64,000 nt of DNA from IOR16 sp963521065 (GCA_963521065.1 CAUQTI010000005.1:112600-176599); one strand, 5' to 3'. Positions 27,901-36,262 are shown, counted from the first letter of the stretch. Numbers and translations are program-made. The notes: a model not told the origin generated them from the letters alone.

Positions 27901-29186
27901 AAGCCTTCGAAAGAAGAGTTTTCACAAAATCGATGAAAAAAGATTACACCATTTTGCTTCCGCAGATGTCACCGATCCATTTTCAATTTTTGGAGTCTGC
28001 AATGGAGCATGCCGGATATAAGATGGAGCTTCTTCCTTCCGTAGATAAGCATGCGGTTGAAGAAGGCTTAAAGTATGTAAATAACGATGCGTGCTATCCG
28101 ACCATCGTAACATTGGGCCAGATTATCAATGCGTTAAAATCAGGCAAATATGATCTCAATAAAACGGCAGTCGTACTTTCTCAGACCGGAGGTCAGTGCA
28201 GAGCAAGCAATTATATTGCGCTTTTAAGAAAAGCATTGGTCGATTTGAAGATGGAGCAGGTTCCGGTCATTTCTGCAAATGCGTCCGGAATGGAGAATAA
28301 CCCGGGCTTTAAATTTACCTTAGGCGTATTGAAACGTGCCGGAATGGGTCTTGTATATGGAGACGTCTTAATGCGTGTTCTTTATGCAACCAGACCCTAT
28401 GAAAAGGTGCGAGGCTCAGCAAATGCCCTCTATGAAAAATGGTCCAGAATTGCAAGAGAAAATGTAGAAAAGGGAAGCTTTGGTAAATTTAAAAAGAATT
28501 TAAGCAAACTTGTAGAGGAATTTGATAACTTGCCTTTATATGATGTGAAAAAGCCGAAAGTGGGAGTGGTAGGCGAAATTTTAGTAAAATATCACCCGAC
28601 AGCAAACAATGATATTGTAGGAATCATTGAAGCCGAAGGCGGAGAAGCCGTCGTTTTGGATTTGATTGACTTTTTCTTGTACGGGATGTATAGCAAAGAA
28701 TTCAATTACCATTATTTAAATGGCTCTTATAAATCGATGCTCATGGGGATGCTTGGAATCAAAATGATTGAATTTTTAAGAGCGCCTGCTCGAAAGGTGC
28801 TGGATGGCAGCAAGCGTTTCCACAGTCCGCTCTATATTAAAGAAATGGCGGAGAAGGCACAAAAAATTACTTCCTTAGGCAATCAATGCGGTGAGGGGTG
28901 GCTTTTGACAGGAGAAATGGTAGAGCTGCTTGATAGTGGAGTAGAAAATATCGTTTGTTTGCAGCCGTTTGCTTGTTTGCCAAACCATGTTACGGGAAAA
29001 GGGATGTTGAAATCTCTAAGAAATTACCATCCAATGGCGAATATCGCCGCGATTGATTACGATCCGGGAGCGAGTGATGTAAATCAGCTGAACCGCATCA
29101 AATTGATGATGGCAACCGCTTTTCGAAATTTGGAAAAAACAAAAGAAGACACGTTGGAAGAAGAGTCGATGGAACACATTGGATAG
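24924..29186 (+). CDS. Giant fused 2-hydroxyacyl-CoA dehydratase activase (two BcrAD/BadFG domains + DUF2229)
   Basis: A 1420-residue cytoplasmic protein. Two ASKHA-type ATPase domains lie in tandem: the first begins at residue 1 with LGIDVGSTTVKVV, the second near residue 310 with LGIDAGSTTTKAAL. Each has a Cys-containing cluster loop (GTCAGGTGAF; EACSSGCGSF), as in activases that hold one 4Fe-4S cluster between subunits. A CNRCENNC motif near residue 600 follows, then a DUF2229 region and dehydratase-like C-terminal domains (TSFGCGLDAVTTDEVEELL; QTGGQCRASNY). Activases pass electrons to 2-hydroxyacyl-CoA dehydratases. No dehydratase subunit gene is adjacent, so the role of this all-in-one form is not clear. 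ATG 24924 is chosen over an upstream ATG; AGGAGG lies 12-13 nt ahead. Confidence 0.88.
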   Translation: MRLGIDVGSTTVKVVLLGEQKNIIFRRYERHMSNVFDKVQELLRLLHQEIPDICPTVCITGSGGLALSNVIGIPFEQEVIACSKAVETFISQTDVAIELGGEDAKITFYGNTIEQRMNGTCAGGTGAFIDQMAILLNTDAPGLNMAAMNHKLIYPIAARCGVFAKTDIQPLINEGASKEDLAASIFQAVVNQTISGLACGRSIEGNVAFLGGPLSFLSELRNRFVETLGLKEENIIFPEDSQYYVAIGAAILSAKSEPVSLELILERMEKNGQNSLSETKHLEPLFKDFEDYRVFKERHDQNKIKRKELSKSKGKLYLGIDAGSTTTKAALIDEDKNLLYSFYKNNEGKPLEATLRLLREIYEHLPENACIANSTVTGYGEGLIKSAFGIDMGEIETMAHYKAAQEFLPGVEFILDIGGQDMKCMKIKDNAIYNIMLNEACSSGCGSFIETYSKSVNMEVESFANEALFAKEPVDLGTRCTVFMNSKVKQAQKEGASIGDISAGLSYSVIKNALYKVIKLRDTEEAGNKIVVQGGTFLNNAVLRSIEKIMGKEVVRPDIAGLMGALGAALIAKENYVAGTESTIIGLEQMNCFTVTNTHARCNRCENNCLLTINKFNDGAKFITGNRCEKGAGKEIENSSLPNLFAYKYKRLFAYTPLSEEYAPRGTVGIPRVLNMHENYPFWFTFFTQLGFSVVLSPKSSKHLYEMGMESISSDTVCYPAKMVHGHIKWLVNQDVKLIFYPNINYEMNEDTQAPNHYNCPVVGTYPEVIANNMDDIFKEKGICFSHPFLPYDNDERLVRRLYAVLRDRNLGMEEIRKAVREARKEDKRFKDDIKRQGAYAIKYIKSNNKKAIILAGRPYHLDPEINHGIDQLITSFGMAVLTEDSVSHFTNLYRPIRILDQWMYHSRLYKAAEVAGRNDDIELIQLTSFGCGLDAVTTDEVEELLKVKNKLYTALKIDEGTNLGAAKIRIRSLKAAMEERTKNQIRHSMEEKAFERRVFTKSMKKDYTILLPQMSPIHFQFLESAMEHAGYKMELLPSVDKHAVEEGLKYVNNDACYPTIVTLGQIINALKSGKYDLNKTAVVLSQTGGQCRASNYIALLRKALVDLKMEQVPVISANASGMENNPGFKFTLGVLKRAGMGLVYGDVLMRVLYATRPYEKVRGSANALYEKWSRIARENVEKGSFGKFKKNLSKLVEEFDNLPLYDVKKPKVGVVGEILVKYHPTANNDIVGIIEAEGGEAVVLDLIDFFLYGMYSKEFNYHYLNGSYKSMLMGMLGIKMIEFLRAPARKVLDGSKRFHSPLYIKEMAEKAQKITSLGNQCGEGWLLTGEMVELLDSGVENIVCLQPFACLPNHVTGKGMLKSLRNYHPMANIAAIDYDPGASDVNQLNRIKLMMATAFRNLEKTKEDTLEEESMEHIG

Positions 29187-29235
29187 AAAAAAATGTTTAA
29201 AATGATAAAAAATATATTTTTTTAATCGCTGCTTG

Positions 29236-29244
29236 TGATATAAT
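29236..29244 (+). promoter_or_regulatory. Extended -10 promoter for the YebC-family gene
   Basis: TGATATAAT (TATAAT at 29239-29244), about 35 nt before the ATG at 29279; the -35 region is only T-rich. Confidence 0.5.
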
Positions 29245-29278
29245 GTCCTGTAGCAAAAAATCAAAGAGGAGGAAGATC

Positions 29279-30004
29279 ATGGGTAGACATGGAACAATCG
29301 CGGGCAGAAAAGCCGCTCAGGATTCAAAGAGAGCTGCTGTCTTTACAAAATATGCAAGAGCAATTACAGTTGCAGCAAAGGCCGGAGGCGATCCTGATTA
29401 TAATGTTTCTTTGAAGCATGCCATTGAAAAAGCAAAAGGCATTAACATGCCAAATGATAATATTAATAGAGCAATAAAAAAAGGTACCGGTGAACTGGGA
29501 GGAGAATCCTATGAGAACGGGACTTTTGAAGGATATGGCGCTGGCGGCGTTGCGGTGATTGTGGATGTCTTGACGGATAATAAAAACAGAACGACAGCTG
29601 CGATTAAACATGCCTTTGATAAATATAATGGAAATTTAGGCGTTCCCGGCTGTGTTTCCTATATGTTTGACCGAAAGGGAATTATTACAATCGAAAAGAC
29701 CGATTCAATTGAGGAGGAAACTCTAATGGAAGCGGCTTTGGAAAGTGGCATGGATGACATGGTTGCTTATGATGACAGCTTTGAAATTCAGACATCGACA
29801 GAAGCTTTTAACGAGGTGAGTGCTGCATTAAAAGAGGGCGGATATGAATTTGTAGACGCAGACATAGAGCTTATTCCCTCCATTGAAGCGACACCGACGG
29901 AAGAGCATGATATTAAGAATTTGAAAAAGATGATTGAAATCCTCGAAGATAACGATGACGTTCAAAAAGTCTACACAAATTGCACGATTGATTTATATGA
30001 ATGA
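29279..30004 (+). CDS. YebC/PmpR-family regulator (TACO1-like)
   Basis: A 241-residue protein. It starts with the family hallmark MGRHGTIAGRKAAQDSKRA and continues with FTKYARAITVAAKAGG and NMPNDNINRAIKKGTGE (residues about 20-75). The start is ATG 29279 behind GAGGAGG. The family has been described as DNA-binding regulators and, more recently for some members, as factors that help ribosomes at difficult peptide sequences. The single gene sits between the activase and the 6S RNA. Glutamine/asparagine-poor C-terminus as in typical YebC. Confidence 0.95.
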   Translation: MGRHGTIAGRKAAQDSKRAAVFTKYARAITVAAKAGGDPDYNVSLKHAIEKAKGINMPNDNINRAIKKGTGELGGESYENGTFEGYGAGGVAVIVDVLTDNKNRTTAAIKHAFDKYNGNLGVPGCVSYMFDRKGIITIEKTDSIEEETLMEAALESGMDDMVAYDDSFEIQTSTEAFNEVSAALKEGGYEFVDADIELIPSIEATPTEEHDIKNLKKMIEILEDNDDVQKVYTNCTIDLYE

Positions 30005-30066
30005 TTAAAAAAATGATGAATTTTCCAATTTGGTTGAATTTGGGCCGATAAATTGATACACAGCGG

Positions 30067-30094
30067 TTGATTTTCAGGCTGAATCTGGTATAAT
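30067..30094 (+). promoter_or_regulatory. Sigma-A promoter, distal of two before 6S RNA
   Basis: TTGATT (30067-30072), 16 nt, TATAAT (30089-30094). Its transcript would start about 57 nt before the 6S RNA and could read through into fhs or give a longer precursor. Confidence 0.6.
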
Positions 30095-30120
30095 GGATAA
30101 AAAGAAAGCTTCATAAGTAT

Positions 30121-30150
30121 TTGCATAATTTTTCTTTGATAAAATATAAT
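30121..30150 (+). promoter_or_regulatory. Sigma-A promoter of the 6S RNA
   Basis: TTGCAT (30121-30126), 18 nt, TATAAT (30145-30150). The first bases of the RNA would be near 30157-30158, which fits the 5' end of the paired closing stem. Confidence 0.7.
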
Positions 30151-30157
30151 AAAAAAT

Positions 30158-30340
30158 AGGATCCTGAGGTGTTCGTTAAGGTTATGTAATTTAACCTACA
30201 TTATGTTCACGGGACTTCGCGTTTTCGATACCGATGTCAAGCCTCCTTTGAGTGGAAGGCAGACGTTCGAAACAGATAACCCACCTATCACGTGATAGGG
30301 TGTGAATTAGTGGCCTGACGACACATTCGGGATTTTCTAT
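30158..30340 (+). ncRNA. ssrS: 6S RNA (SsrS), RNA polymerase-binding RNA
   Basis: An approximately 180-nt RNA with the 6S form. The 5' strand ATCCTGAGGTGTTCGTTAAG pairs almost along its full length with the 3' strand CTGACGACACATTCGGGAT, giving the closing stem. A large internal bulge and a central hairpin (GCCTCCTTTGAGTGGAAGGC) follow, as in the promoter-mimicking 6S fold. The CCTGAGGTGTTCG start is typical of bacterial 6S RNA. A T-rich stretch follows (30332-30358). It is placed 70 nt before fhs. 6S RNA binds sigma-A RNA polymerase and lowers transcription from many promoters in stationary phase. Identification rests on fold and motif and needs a covariance-model search. Confidence 0.82.
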
Positions 30341-30408
30341 TTTTGTTTTGCTTTTTTTAACAAAAAACTGTAAAATAAGTATATTACGTTTATGTTCAGG
30401 AGGAGAAA

Positions 30409-32088
30409 ATGAAATATAAAAGTGATCTGGAAATTGCACAAGATGCAGTAATGAAACCAGTAACGGAGATTGCAAAAAAATTAGGCTTGACAGAAGACGA
30501 TCTGTTAGGCTATGGAAAATATAAGGCAAAATTAGATTGCCGGCGCATTGATCCCTTAAAAAAAGAGCAGAAGGGAAAGCTGATTTTGGTCACAGCAATT
30601 AACCCGACCTCCGCAGGAGAAGGAAAGACGACTACTACGGTAGGGCTGGGGGATGCGTTGCAGAAAATGGGGAAGAAAACGGTAATTGCAGTCAGAGAAC
30701 CTTCTTTGGGACCTGTTTTCGGGATTAAGGGCGGTGCCGCAGGCGGCGGCTATGCACAGGTTGTTCCTATGGAAGAGCTGAATTTACATTTTACGGGAGA
30801 TTTGCACGCAGTTACTACTGCAAACAATTTAATTGCGGCACTTGTAGATAATCATATCCACCAAGGAAATGAATTAAAGATAGATATTAACCGAGTTGTT
30901 TGGAAACGTTGTATGGATATGAATGACCGTCAGCTTCGCTATGTTCAGGATGGGCTTGGTGGAAAAGCGAACGGAGTTCCTAGAAATGATGGATTTGATA
31001 TCACCGCAGCATCGGAAATTATGGCGATTTTATGCCTTGCAGATGATTTAGATGACTTAAAAAAAAGAGTGGGAGATATCCTAGTTGCTTATGATATAGA
31101 AGGAAAGCCGGTGACGGTAAAGCAAATAAATGGACAAGGTGCAGTTGCAGCCTTAATGAAGGAAGCGATTTTACCAAATTTGGTACAAACTTTGGAGCAT
31201 ACACCAGCCTTAGTTCATGGCGGACCCTTTGCGAACATTGCCCATGGCTGTAATAGCGTCATCGCGACAAAAACTGCATTGAAACTCGGAGATTATGTTG
31301 TGACAGAGGCAGGATTCGGAGCCGATTTGGGTGCGGAGAAATTTTTAGATATTAAGTGCCGCAGCTGCGGGATTCATCCGGATGCAGTAGTGGTTGTTGC
31401 AACAGCACGCGCACTAAAGCTGCATGGAGGCTGTAATAAAGACGAATTAAACGACGAAAACATTCCGGCAGTAAGAGGCGGAATTGGAAATTTATTAAAG
31501 CATGTGGAAAATATGAAGCAGGTTTATGGGCTTCCTACCGTTGTGGCTATTAATCGTTTTCCTACAGATACAGAACAGGAATTAGCTTGCATTGAGGCTG
31601 ATTGTGCGAAAATTGGCGTAAAAGCGGTGCTCTCTGAAGTTTGGGGAAAGGGCGGCGAAGGCGGACTTGCACTGGCAGAAGCGGTTCTTACCATGATTGA
31701 TACAGAGGAAAATAATTTTCACTTTGCGTATGAAAAAGAACGTACCATTTCTGAAAAAATTGAAGCAGTTGCACAAAAAATCTATGGTGCGAGGGGCATT
31801 GTAATTACAGAAGAAGCGAAAAAAAATATAGAAGAGTTAGAAGCGTTTGGATTTGGAAAATTCCCTGTATGCATTGCTAAAACGCAATATTCTCTCTCTG
31901 ACGACCCTAAAAAACTGGGACGTCCTCAGGAGTTTGATATCACGGTACGAGAGGTGCGTGTATCCGCGGGGGCCGGCTTCTTAGTCGTGCTGACGGGAAA
32001 TATTATGACAATGCCGGGGCTTCCAAAGCATCCTGCGGCTGAAAAGATTGATATCAGCGCCGATGGAACTGTTACGGGTTTGTTTTAA
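30409..32088 (+). CDS. fhs: Formate-tetrahydrofolate ligase
   Basis: A 559-residue tetrameric enzyme that uses ATP to join formate to tetrahydrofolate, giving 10-formyl-THF. The P-loop NPTSAGEGKTTTTVG is near residue 67. Family signatures REPSLGPVFGIKGGAAGGGY and FANIAHGCNSV are also present. The length fits the family. RBS AGGAGG 6 nt before ATG. It is the first gene of a run with fchA, folD and a P1 peptidase with spacing of 17, -4 and -4 nt, so they form one operon. In an anaerobic Clostridium-like cell it may serve one-carbon assimilation or formate/histidine/glycine breakdown with ATP gain. Confidence 0.97.
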   Translation: MKYKSDLEIAQDAVMKPVTEIAKKLGLTEDDLLGYGKYKAKLDCRRIDPLKKEQKGKLILVTAINPTSAGEGKTTTTVGLGDALQKMGKKTVIAVREPSLGPVFGIKGGAAGGGYAQVVPMEELNLHFTGDLHAVTTANNLIAALVDNHIHQGNELKIDINRVVWKRCMDMNDRQLRYVQDGLGGKANGVPRNDGFDITAASEIMAILCLADDLDDLKKRVGDILVAYDIEGKPVTVKQINGQGAVAALMKEAILPNLVQTLEHTPALVHGGPFANIAHGCNSVIATKTALKLGDYVVTEAGFGADLGAEKFLDIKCRSCGIHPDAVVVVATARALKLHGGCNKDELNDENIPAVRGGIGNLLKHVENMKQVYGLPTVVAINRFPTDTEQELACIEADCAKIGVKAVLSEVWGKGGEGGLALAEAVLTMIDTEENNFHFAYEKERTISEKIEAVAQKIYGARGIVITEEAKKNIEELEAFGFGKFPVCIAKTQYSLSDDPKKLGRPQEFDITVREVRVSAGAGFLVVLTGNIMTMPGLPKHPAAEKIDISADGTVTGLF

Positions 32089-32105
32089 AAAAGAAGGAGA
32101 AATTC

Positions 32106-32738
32106 ATGTTAGAAAGCAGCTGTAAGGAATTCATAGAGGATGTATCTTCGAAAAAACCGGTTCCGGGCGGTGGAGGTGCTTCTGCCTTTGTAGGAGCCGT
32201 TGGGATGGCGCTTGGAATGATGGTTGGAAACTTGACAACCGGCAAGCCTAAATATGCAAATGCAGAAGAAGAAATCCAATCCGCACTTCAAAGCTCTTTG
32301 GAATCTTTAAAACGCTTAGAAGATTTAGTTCAAAAAGATGCGTCTGCTTTTGCTCCGGTCGCTGCTGCGTATGCGCTTCCGACCAAAACACCGGAAGAAA
32401 AGCAAATAAAACAGGAACAGATTCAAGAAGCTTTGATTTCAGCGATTGAATCACCGATGGAGCTTTTGGAAGAATCGTTTCACGCACTTACGCTTATGAA
32501 AACGTATGCAAAGAAAGGCAGTAACTTAGTCTTAAGCGATGCTGGCGTCGGAGCGGCCTGCCTAAAAGCAGCAGTTCTCGGTGCGAAGCTCAATGTGCAG
32601 ATAAATTTAAATTTACTTCATGATATGAAAAAGAAGGATTTTTATAGAGATAGAATGATTTATTTAGTAAATGAAAGCGTTTCACTCGCAGATGAAATTT
32701 ATAGTTATGTGGAAAATCGGTTGCAGGAGGGAATATGA
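32106..32738 (+). CDS. fchA: Methenyl-THF cyclohydrolase / cyclodeaminase-family protein
   Basis: A 210-residue protein of the formiminotransferase-cyclodeaminase (FTCD C-domain) family. It has the typical N-terminus FIEDVSSKKPVPGGGGASA, in which the PGGGxxSA turn binds folate, followed by a mainly helical fold. In acetogenic and purinolytic Clostridia, FchA interconverts methenyl-THF and 10-formyl-THF. It is placed between fhs and folD and overlaps folD by 4 nt, which strongly supports this role. A formimino-THF cyclodeaminase activity is a possible alternative. Confidence 0.9.
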   Translation: MLESSCKEFIEDVSSKKPVPGGGGASAFVGAVGMALGMMVGNLTTGKPKYANAEEEIQSALQSSLESLKRLEDLVQKDASAFAPVAAAYALPTKTPEEKQIKQEQIQEALISAIESPMELLEESFHALTLMKTYAKKGSNLVLSDAGVGAACLKAAVLGAKLNVQINLNLLHDMKKKDFYRDRMIYLVNESVSLADEIYSYVENRLQEGI

Positions 32739-33568
32739 GACTAGCAGGAGCAAAAGTTGCAGAACAAATAACAGAAGATTTGATAGATCGGTGTGAACGT
32801 TTAAAGCAAATGCAGCCAGACTTGAAAATTGCAATCTTTCGGGTTGGGGAAAATCCCGATGACATTGCCTATGAAAAGCGAGTTTTAAAAAACTGTATGA
32901 AGGTTGGCCTCGGAGCAGAAGTAATTTCCCTGGAAAAAGAAATTACACAAGAGGCATTGCTTCAGAAAATCTCACAATATAATCAAGCAGCTTCTGTTTC
33001 CGGCATTTTAGTTTTCCGTCCTTTGCCAAAGCACTTGGATGAGCAGGGGATTGGCGAGATTATTTCGCCGGAAAAGGATATTGACTGTATGAATCCTCGG
33101 AATCTGCAAAAACTACTTTTAGGAGAAAAGGATCGGATTGCACCGTGTACTCCGGAGGCAGTGATGGAGCTGATTCAATATTATGGGATTGCACTGCAGG
33201 GGAAGCATGTAGCGATTGTAAATCGCAGCATGGTCCTGGGAAAACCGCTGGCACTGCTTTTTCTAGAGCGCAATGCGACGGTTACGATTTGTCATTCTAA
33301 AACGGAGAATTTGAAGGAAATCACAGCAAAAGCAGATATCGTAGTCACCGGAGTTGGCAAGGCTAATTACTTTGGAAAAGAATATTTTAAAAAAGAGGCT
33401 GTTGTGATTGATGTAGGAATTAATTTTACTTCGGAGGGAATGTGCGGAGATGTGGATTATGAAGCAGTAAAGGATTATTTAACGGCAATCACACCCGTTC
33501 CTGGTGGAGTTGGCGCAGTCACTTCGATGGTTTTACTCCGGCATGCACTGCAAGAGGTGAAAAGATGA
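32735..33568 (+). CDS. folD: Methylene-THF dehydrogenase (FolD)
   Basis: A 277-residue enzyme. FolD motifs are present but somewhat divergent: YEKRVLKN holds the catalytic Tyr/Lys, FRPLPKHLDE matches the usual QLPLPxH loop, NRSMVLGKPLALLFLE is the Rossmann segment, TICHSKT and TPVPGGVGAVTS follow. FolD usually does both methylene-THF oxidation and methenyl-THF cyclohydrolysis; with a separate FchA next door, this copy may rely mainly on the dehydrogenase step. Start overlaps fchA's stop (ATGA) and its own stop overlaps the next start. Confidence 0.93.
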   Translation: MRLAGAKVAEQITEDLIDRCERLKQMQPDLKIAIFRVGENPDDIAYEKRVLKNCMKVGLGAEVISLEKEITQEALLQKISQYNQAASVSGILVFRPLPKHLDEQGIGEIISPEKDIDCMNPRNLQKLLLGEKDRIAPCTPEAVMELIQYYGIALQGKHVAIVNRSMVLGKPLALLFLERNATVTICHSKTENLKEITAKADIVVTGVGKANYFGKEYFKKEAVVIDVGINFTSEGMCGDVDYEAVKDYLTAITPVPGGVGAVTSMVLLRHALQEVKR

Positions 33569-34530
33569 GAGAAATTGAAATCACTGAAATAAAAGGGATT
33601 CAAATCGGTCATGCACAAAATGAAGAAGGTGGTACAGGCTGCACGGTTATTCTATGTGAAGAAGGTGCAGTTGCAGGGGTAGATGTAAGGGGCGGCGGCC
33701 CGGCTTCCCGGGAAACGGAGCTTTTAAAACCGGTGAATCTGATTGAACAGATTCATGCAGTTATGCTTAGCGGCGGCAGTGCGTATGGCTTGGATGCCGC
33801 GAGCGGAGCGATGCAATACCTCGAAGAACGCGGAAAAGGATTCGATGTACAAGTTGCTACTGTGCCGATTGTCTGCGGTGCATCCTTGTTCGACTTAGTT
33901 GTAGGAGATCCAAAGTGCAGACCTGACCGGAAGATGGGATATGAAGCGTGTTTGAATGCATCGAAAGGAATGACTGCACAAGGAAATATTGGTGCAGGGA
34001 CTGGTGCTACAGTAGGAAAATTCCTTGGACCGGAGCATATGATGAAAGGCGGATTTGGAATATATGCAGTACAGCTGGGGGCATTGCAGGTTGGTGCTGC
34101 GGTTGCAGTGAATGCACTGGGAGATGTGATAGACGTAAATAGTGGCAAGAGACTGGCCGGCATTTTAAATGCAGATCATCAAAGCATCGGAAACACAGAA
34201 GAAATCATGTATTCGCAATACGACGAAGACCGGAATGTTTTTCATGGGAATACCACGATTGGATGCATTGTTACAAATGCAAAATTGACAAAATCGCAGG
34301 CAAATAAGCTGGCTTCCATTGCACAAAACGGACTGGCAAGGGCGATTCGGCCGGTACACACGATGGCAGATGGAGATACTGTTTTCACATTGGCAACGGG
34401 AGAGACAGAAGTCTTGTTTGATGCGGTCGGTGCATTGGCAGCAGAGGTTATGGCAAAGGCAATTAACCGTGCTGTTTTGCAGGCTGAGCCGGCATATGGA
34501 CTGAAAGCAGCTCGTGATTTTGCCAGATAA
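33565..34530 (+). CDS. P1-family (S58, DmpA-like) peptidase
   Basis: A 321-residue self-processing N-terminal nucleophile-type hydrolase. Family landmarks are GVDVRGGGPASRETE, SGGSAYGLDAASG (residues about 70-83), the GAGTGATVGK loop, and NTTIGCIVTNAKL near residue 227, which holds the expected autoprocessing and nucleophile site. Relatives are aminopeptidases for D- or beta-amino peptides or L-aminopeptidases. It overlaps folD by 4 nt and so is in the folate operon; the biochemical link is unknown. A small peptidase could take part in folylpolyglutamate or formyl-amino acid turnover, but that is only a guess. Confidence 0.88.
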   Translation: MREIEITEIKGIQIGHAQNEEGGTGCTVILCEEGAVAGVDVRGGGPASRETELLKPVNLIEQIHAVMLSGGSAYGLDAASGAMQYLEERGKGFDVQVATVPIVCGASLFDLVVGDPKCRPDRKMGYEACLNASKGMTAQGNIGAGTGATVGKFLGPEHMMKGGFGIYAVQLGALQVGAAVAVNALGDVIDVNSGKRLAGILNADHQSIGNTEEIMYSQYDEDRNVFHGNTTIGCIVTNAKLTKSQANKLASIAQNGLARAIRPVHTMADGDTVFTLATGETEVLFDAVGALAAEVMAKAINRAVLQAEPAYGLKAARDFAR

Positions 34531-34559
34531 TCAAACTGAAAATATGGAGAAAATGCAAG

Positions 34560-35138
34560 GTGGACAAGAGGGAGCAGGAGCTGATTACGCGGGCAAAGGC
34601 CGGCGATGAGACGAGTTTTGAACAGCTTATAGAGAGCTGCAAAACGAAGGCTTATAATATTGCATGGCGGTACATGCGTAATGAGCAGGATGCGATGGAT
34701 GCCTTACAGGAAAGCTTGATTAAAGTGTTTCGTCATTTGTGTAAATTTAAGGGTGAGAGCAGCTTTGATACATGGGTTTATCGTATTGTTGTGAATACCT
34801 GTAACGATATGCTGCGAAAGAGCAGTCGTTCCAAAGCAGCCGCACCTGCCTATGCAGATGAAGAAGGCGATCTTGTTATTAAGATGCCTGATCCGGGGCC
34901 GACTCCGGCAGAAGCATTAGAACAAAAAGAACAATCGCGCTTTATACTAGATTGTTTAGAGCGGTTACAGCCCGAGCAAAAAGAAATTATTGTTTTGAGA
35001 GACATTCAAGGATTTTCTTACCAGGAGCTGTCCGAGATACTGGAATGCTCTATCGGGACTATTAAATCTAGGATTAATCGATCAAGAAGACGGTTAAAAG
35101 AAATTGTTATGGAACATAATGAAAAAAATATCGTCTAA
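34560..35138 (+). CDS. ECF-type RNA polymerase sigma factor (SigW/RpoE-like)
   Basis: A 192-residue group 4 sigma factor. Region 2 is DAMDALQESLIKVFRHL followed by SSFDTWVYRIVVNTCNDML; region 4 is LQPEQKEIIVLRDIQGFSYQ followed by the DNA-binding helix ILECSIGTIKSRINRSRRR. The start is GTG 34560, 29 nt after the P1 peptidase stop, with GGAG upstream. The next gene is a single-span membrane protein with the layout of an anti-sigma factor, so this sigma is likely controlled by an envelope signal. Confidence 0.92.
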   Translation: MDKREQELITRAKAGDETSFEQLIESCKTKAYNIAWRYMRNEQDAMDALQESLIKVFRHLCKFKGESSFDTWVYRIVVNTCNDMLRKSSRSKAAAPAYADEEGDLVIKMPDPGPTPAEALEQKEQSRFILDCLERLQPEQKEIIVLRDIQGFSYQELSEILECSIGTIKSRINRSRRRLKEIVMEHNEKNIV

Positions 35139-35173
35139 CTGGTACATACAAAAAAGAGGAAAGGAGGAAGACA

Positions 35174-36262
35174 ATGAAAAAAGATAAAAAGATAGAGGAA
35201 TTGGAATTTTTCGAGGAATCTTTTGAGGAAGAAGAGGAAGCCTTTGACGAAATCTTACATTTGCTTCATGCAATTCCTCCGGTGCCTGTTCCGCCTGCCT
35301 TTGATGTAAACCTAAAGAAAGCGTTGCAGGAAGAAAAAAAGAGAAAGAAAGTGTTCGCTTGGAAGCGATTCAGTGCACTTGCAGCAATCTTTGTCGTAGG
35401 CTTTCTGTCGATCCTCTTTTTAGAAGACGGAAATAAGATATTACCTGACGGGATTTCATTAGACCAGCAAGAACTAGCGTCTTCACAGAATACAGTTGAT
35501 GAGGAAGAAACTGAACTTTTTGGCGCTGTTTCTCAATTGAAGCGTGAAAAAGAGCTACAAGACGTGGCTCTGCCAGAAGTTTCAAACGCGCCGGTAGAAC
35601 CGGCTGCTTCCAACAAAAATATAGAAGTCAATCGTGAAAAGACAAGTGCTGCCGATGGAATAGAAAAAGAAGAAATGCAGTTAGATAATTCGAATGAACC
35701 GGAGGATATGCGTCTTTTTACAAGCAATATAGCGCAGCCGACGTACGAAAAACCATCTCGGAGTTTTTCCTATTCGGGAACTGCCGAAGAATTTAAGCGC
35801 TGCGGCAACGCAAAAATTGCACATTTGGTAGAAAAAATCAATAAAAATCAGAATCTTGCCTTGAAGACAGGTTCTTCTTTGGATGAAGGTGCACAAGAAT
35901 TACTTTCAAGTAATACGGCTACGATAAAACTGTATCAAGATTTTTTTGGAAATAAGGCAGTGACATACACAAAAATATTAAAAAGCTCCGTTTTGGGAGA
36001 ACGTCAGGTTTATGAATTACAGGGAAATGGAAAGAAGCTATTGGTTACGCTTATGAATTCATCGGAGGGAGTAGTGCTTTCCGACCCGATTTCGGACCAC
36101 GCTGATTGGCTGAACGAACAGCTTTCTGATGTAACCTATGTTTTTCAAGATTATGAAATAAATGAGGATGGCTCGATTCTCTTTCGTGTAACGGTGTTGC
36201 TGAATGAGGAGGGGCAGAGTGTGAATGAGACAAGGAGTATGGTATGGAAACCAAGCGAATAA
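35174..36262 (+). CDS. Probable membrane-bound anti-sigma factor
   Basis: A 362-residue protein with a cytoplasmic acidic N-terminus (residues 1-60, FEESFEEEEEAFDE), one transmembrane helix (residues about 67-83, SALAAIFVVGFLSILFL) and a long extracytoplasmic C-terminal domain. The arrangement, and its position 35 nt after an ECF sigma gene, point to the anti-sigma partner that holds the sigma at the membrane. No zinc-binding HxxxCxxC motif is visible, so it is not a canonical ZAS type. The gene overlaps polA by 19 nt, so polA transcription probably includes this operon. RBS AAAGGAGG. Confidence 0.75.
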   Translation: MKKDKKIEELEFFEESFEEEEEAFDEILHLLHAIPPVPVPPAFDVNLKKALQEEKKRKKVFAWKRFSALAAIFVVGFLSILFLEDGNKILPDGISLDQQELASSQNTVDEEETELFGAVSQLKREKELQDVALPEVSNAPVEPAASNKNIEVNREKTSAADGIEKEEMQLDNSNEPEDMRLFTSNIAQPTYEKPSRSFSYSGTAEEFKRCGNAKIAHLVEKINKNQNLALKTGSSLDEGAQELLSSNTATIKLYQDFFGNKAVTYTKILKSSVLGERQVYELQGNGKKLLVTLMNSSEGVVLSDPISDHADWLNEQLSDVTYVFQDYEINEDGSILFRVTVLLNEEGQSVNETRSMVWKPSE

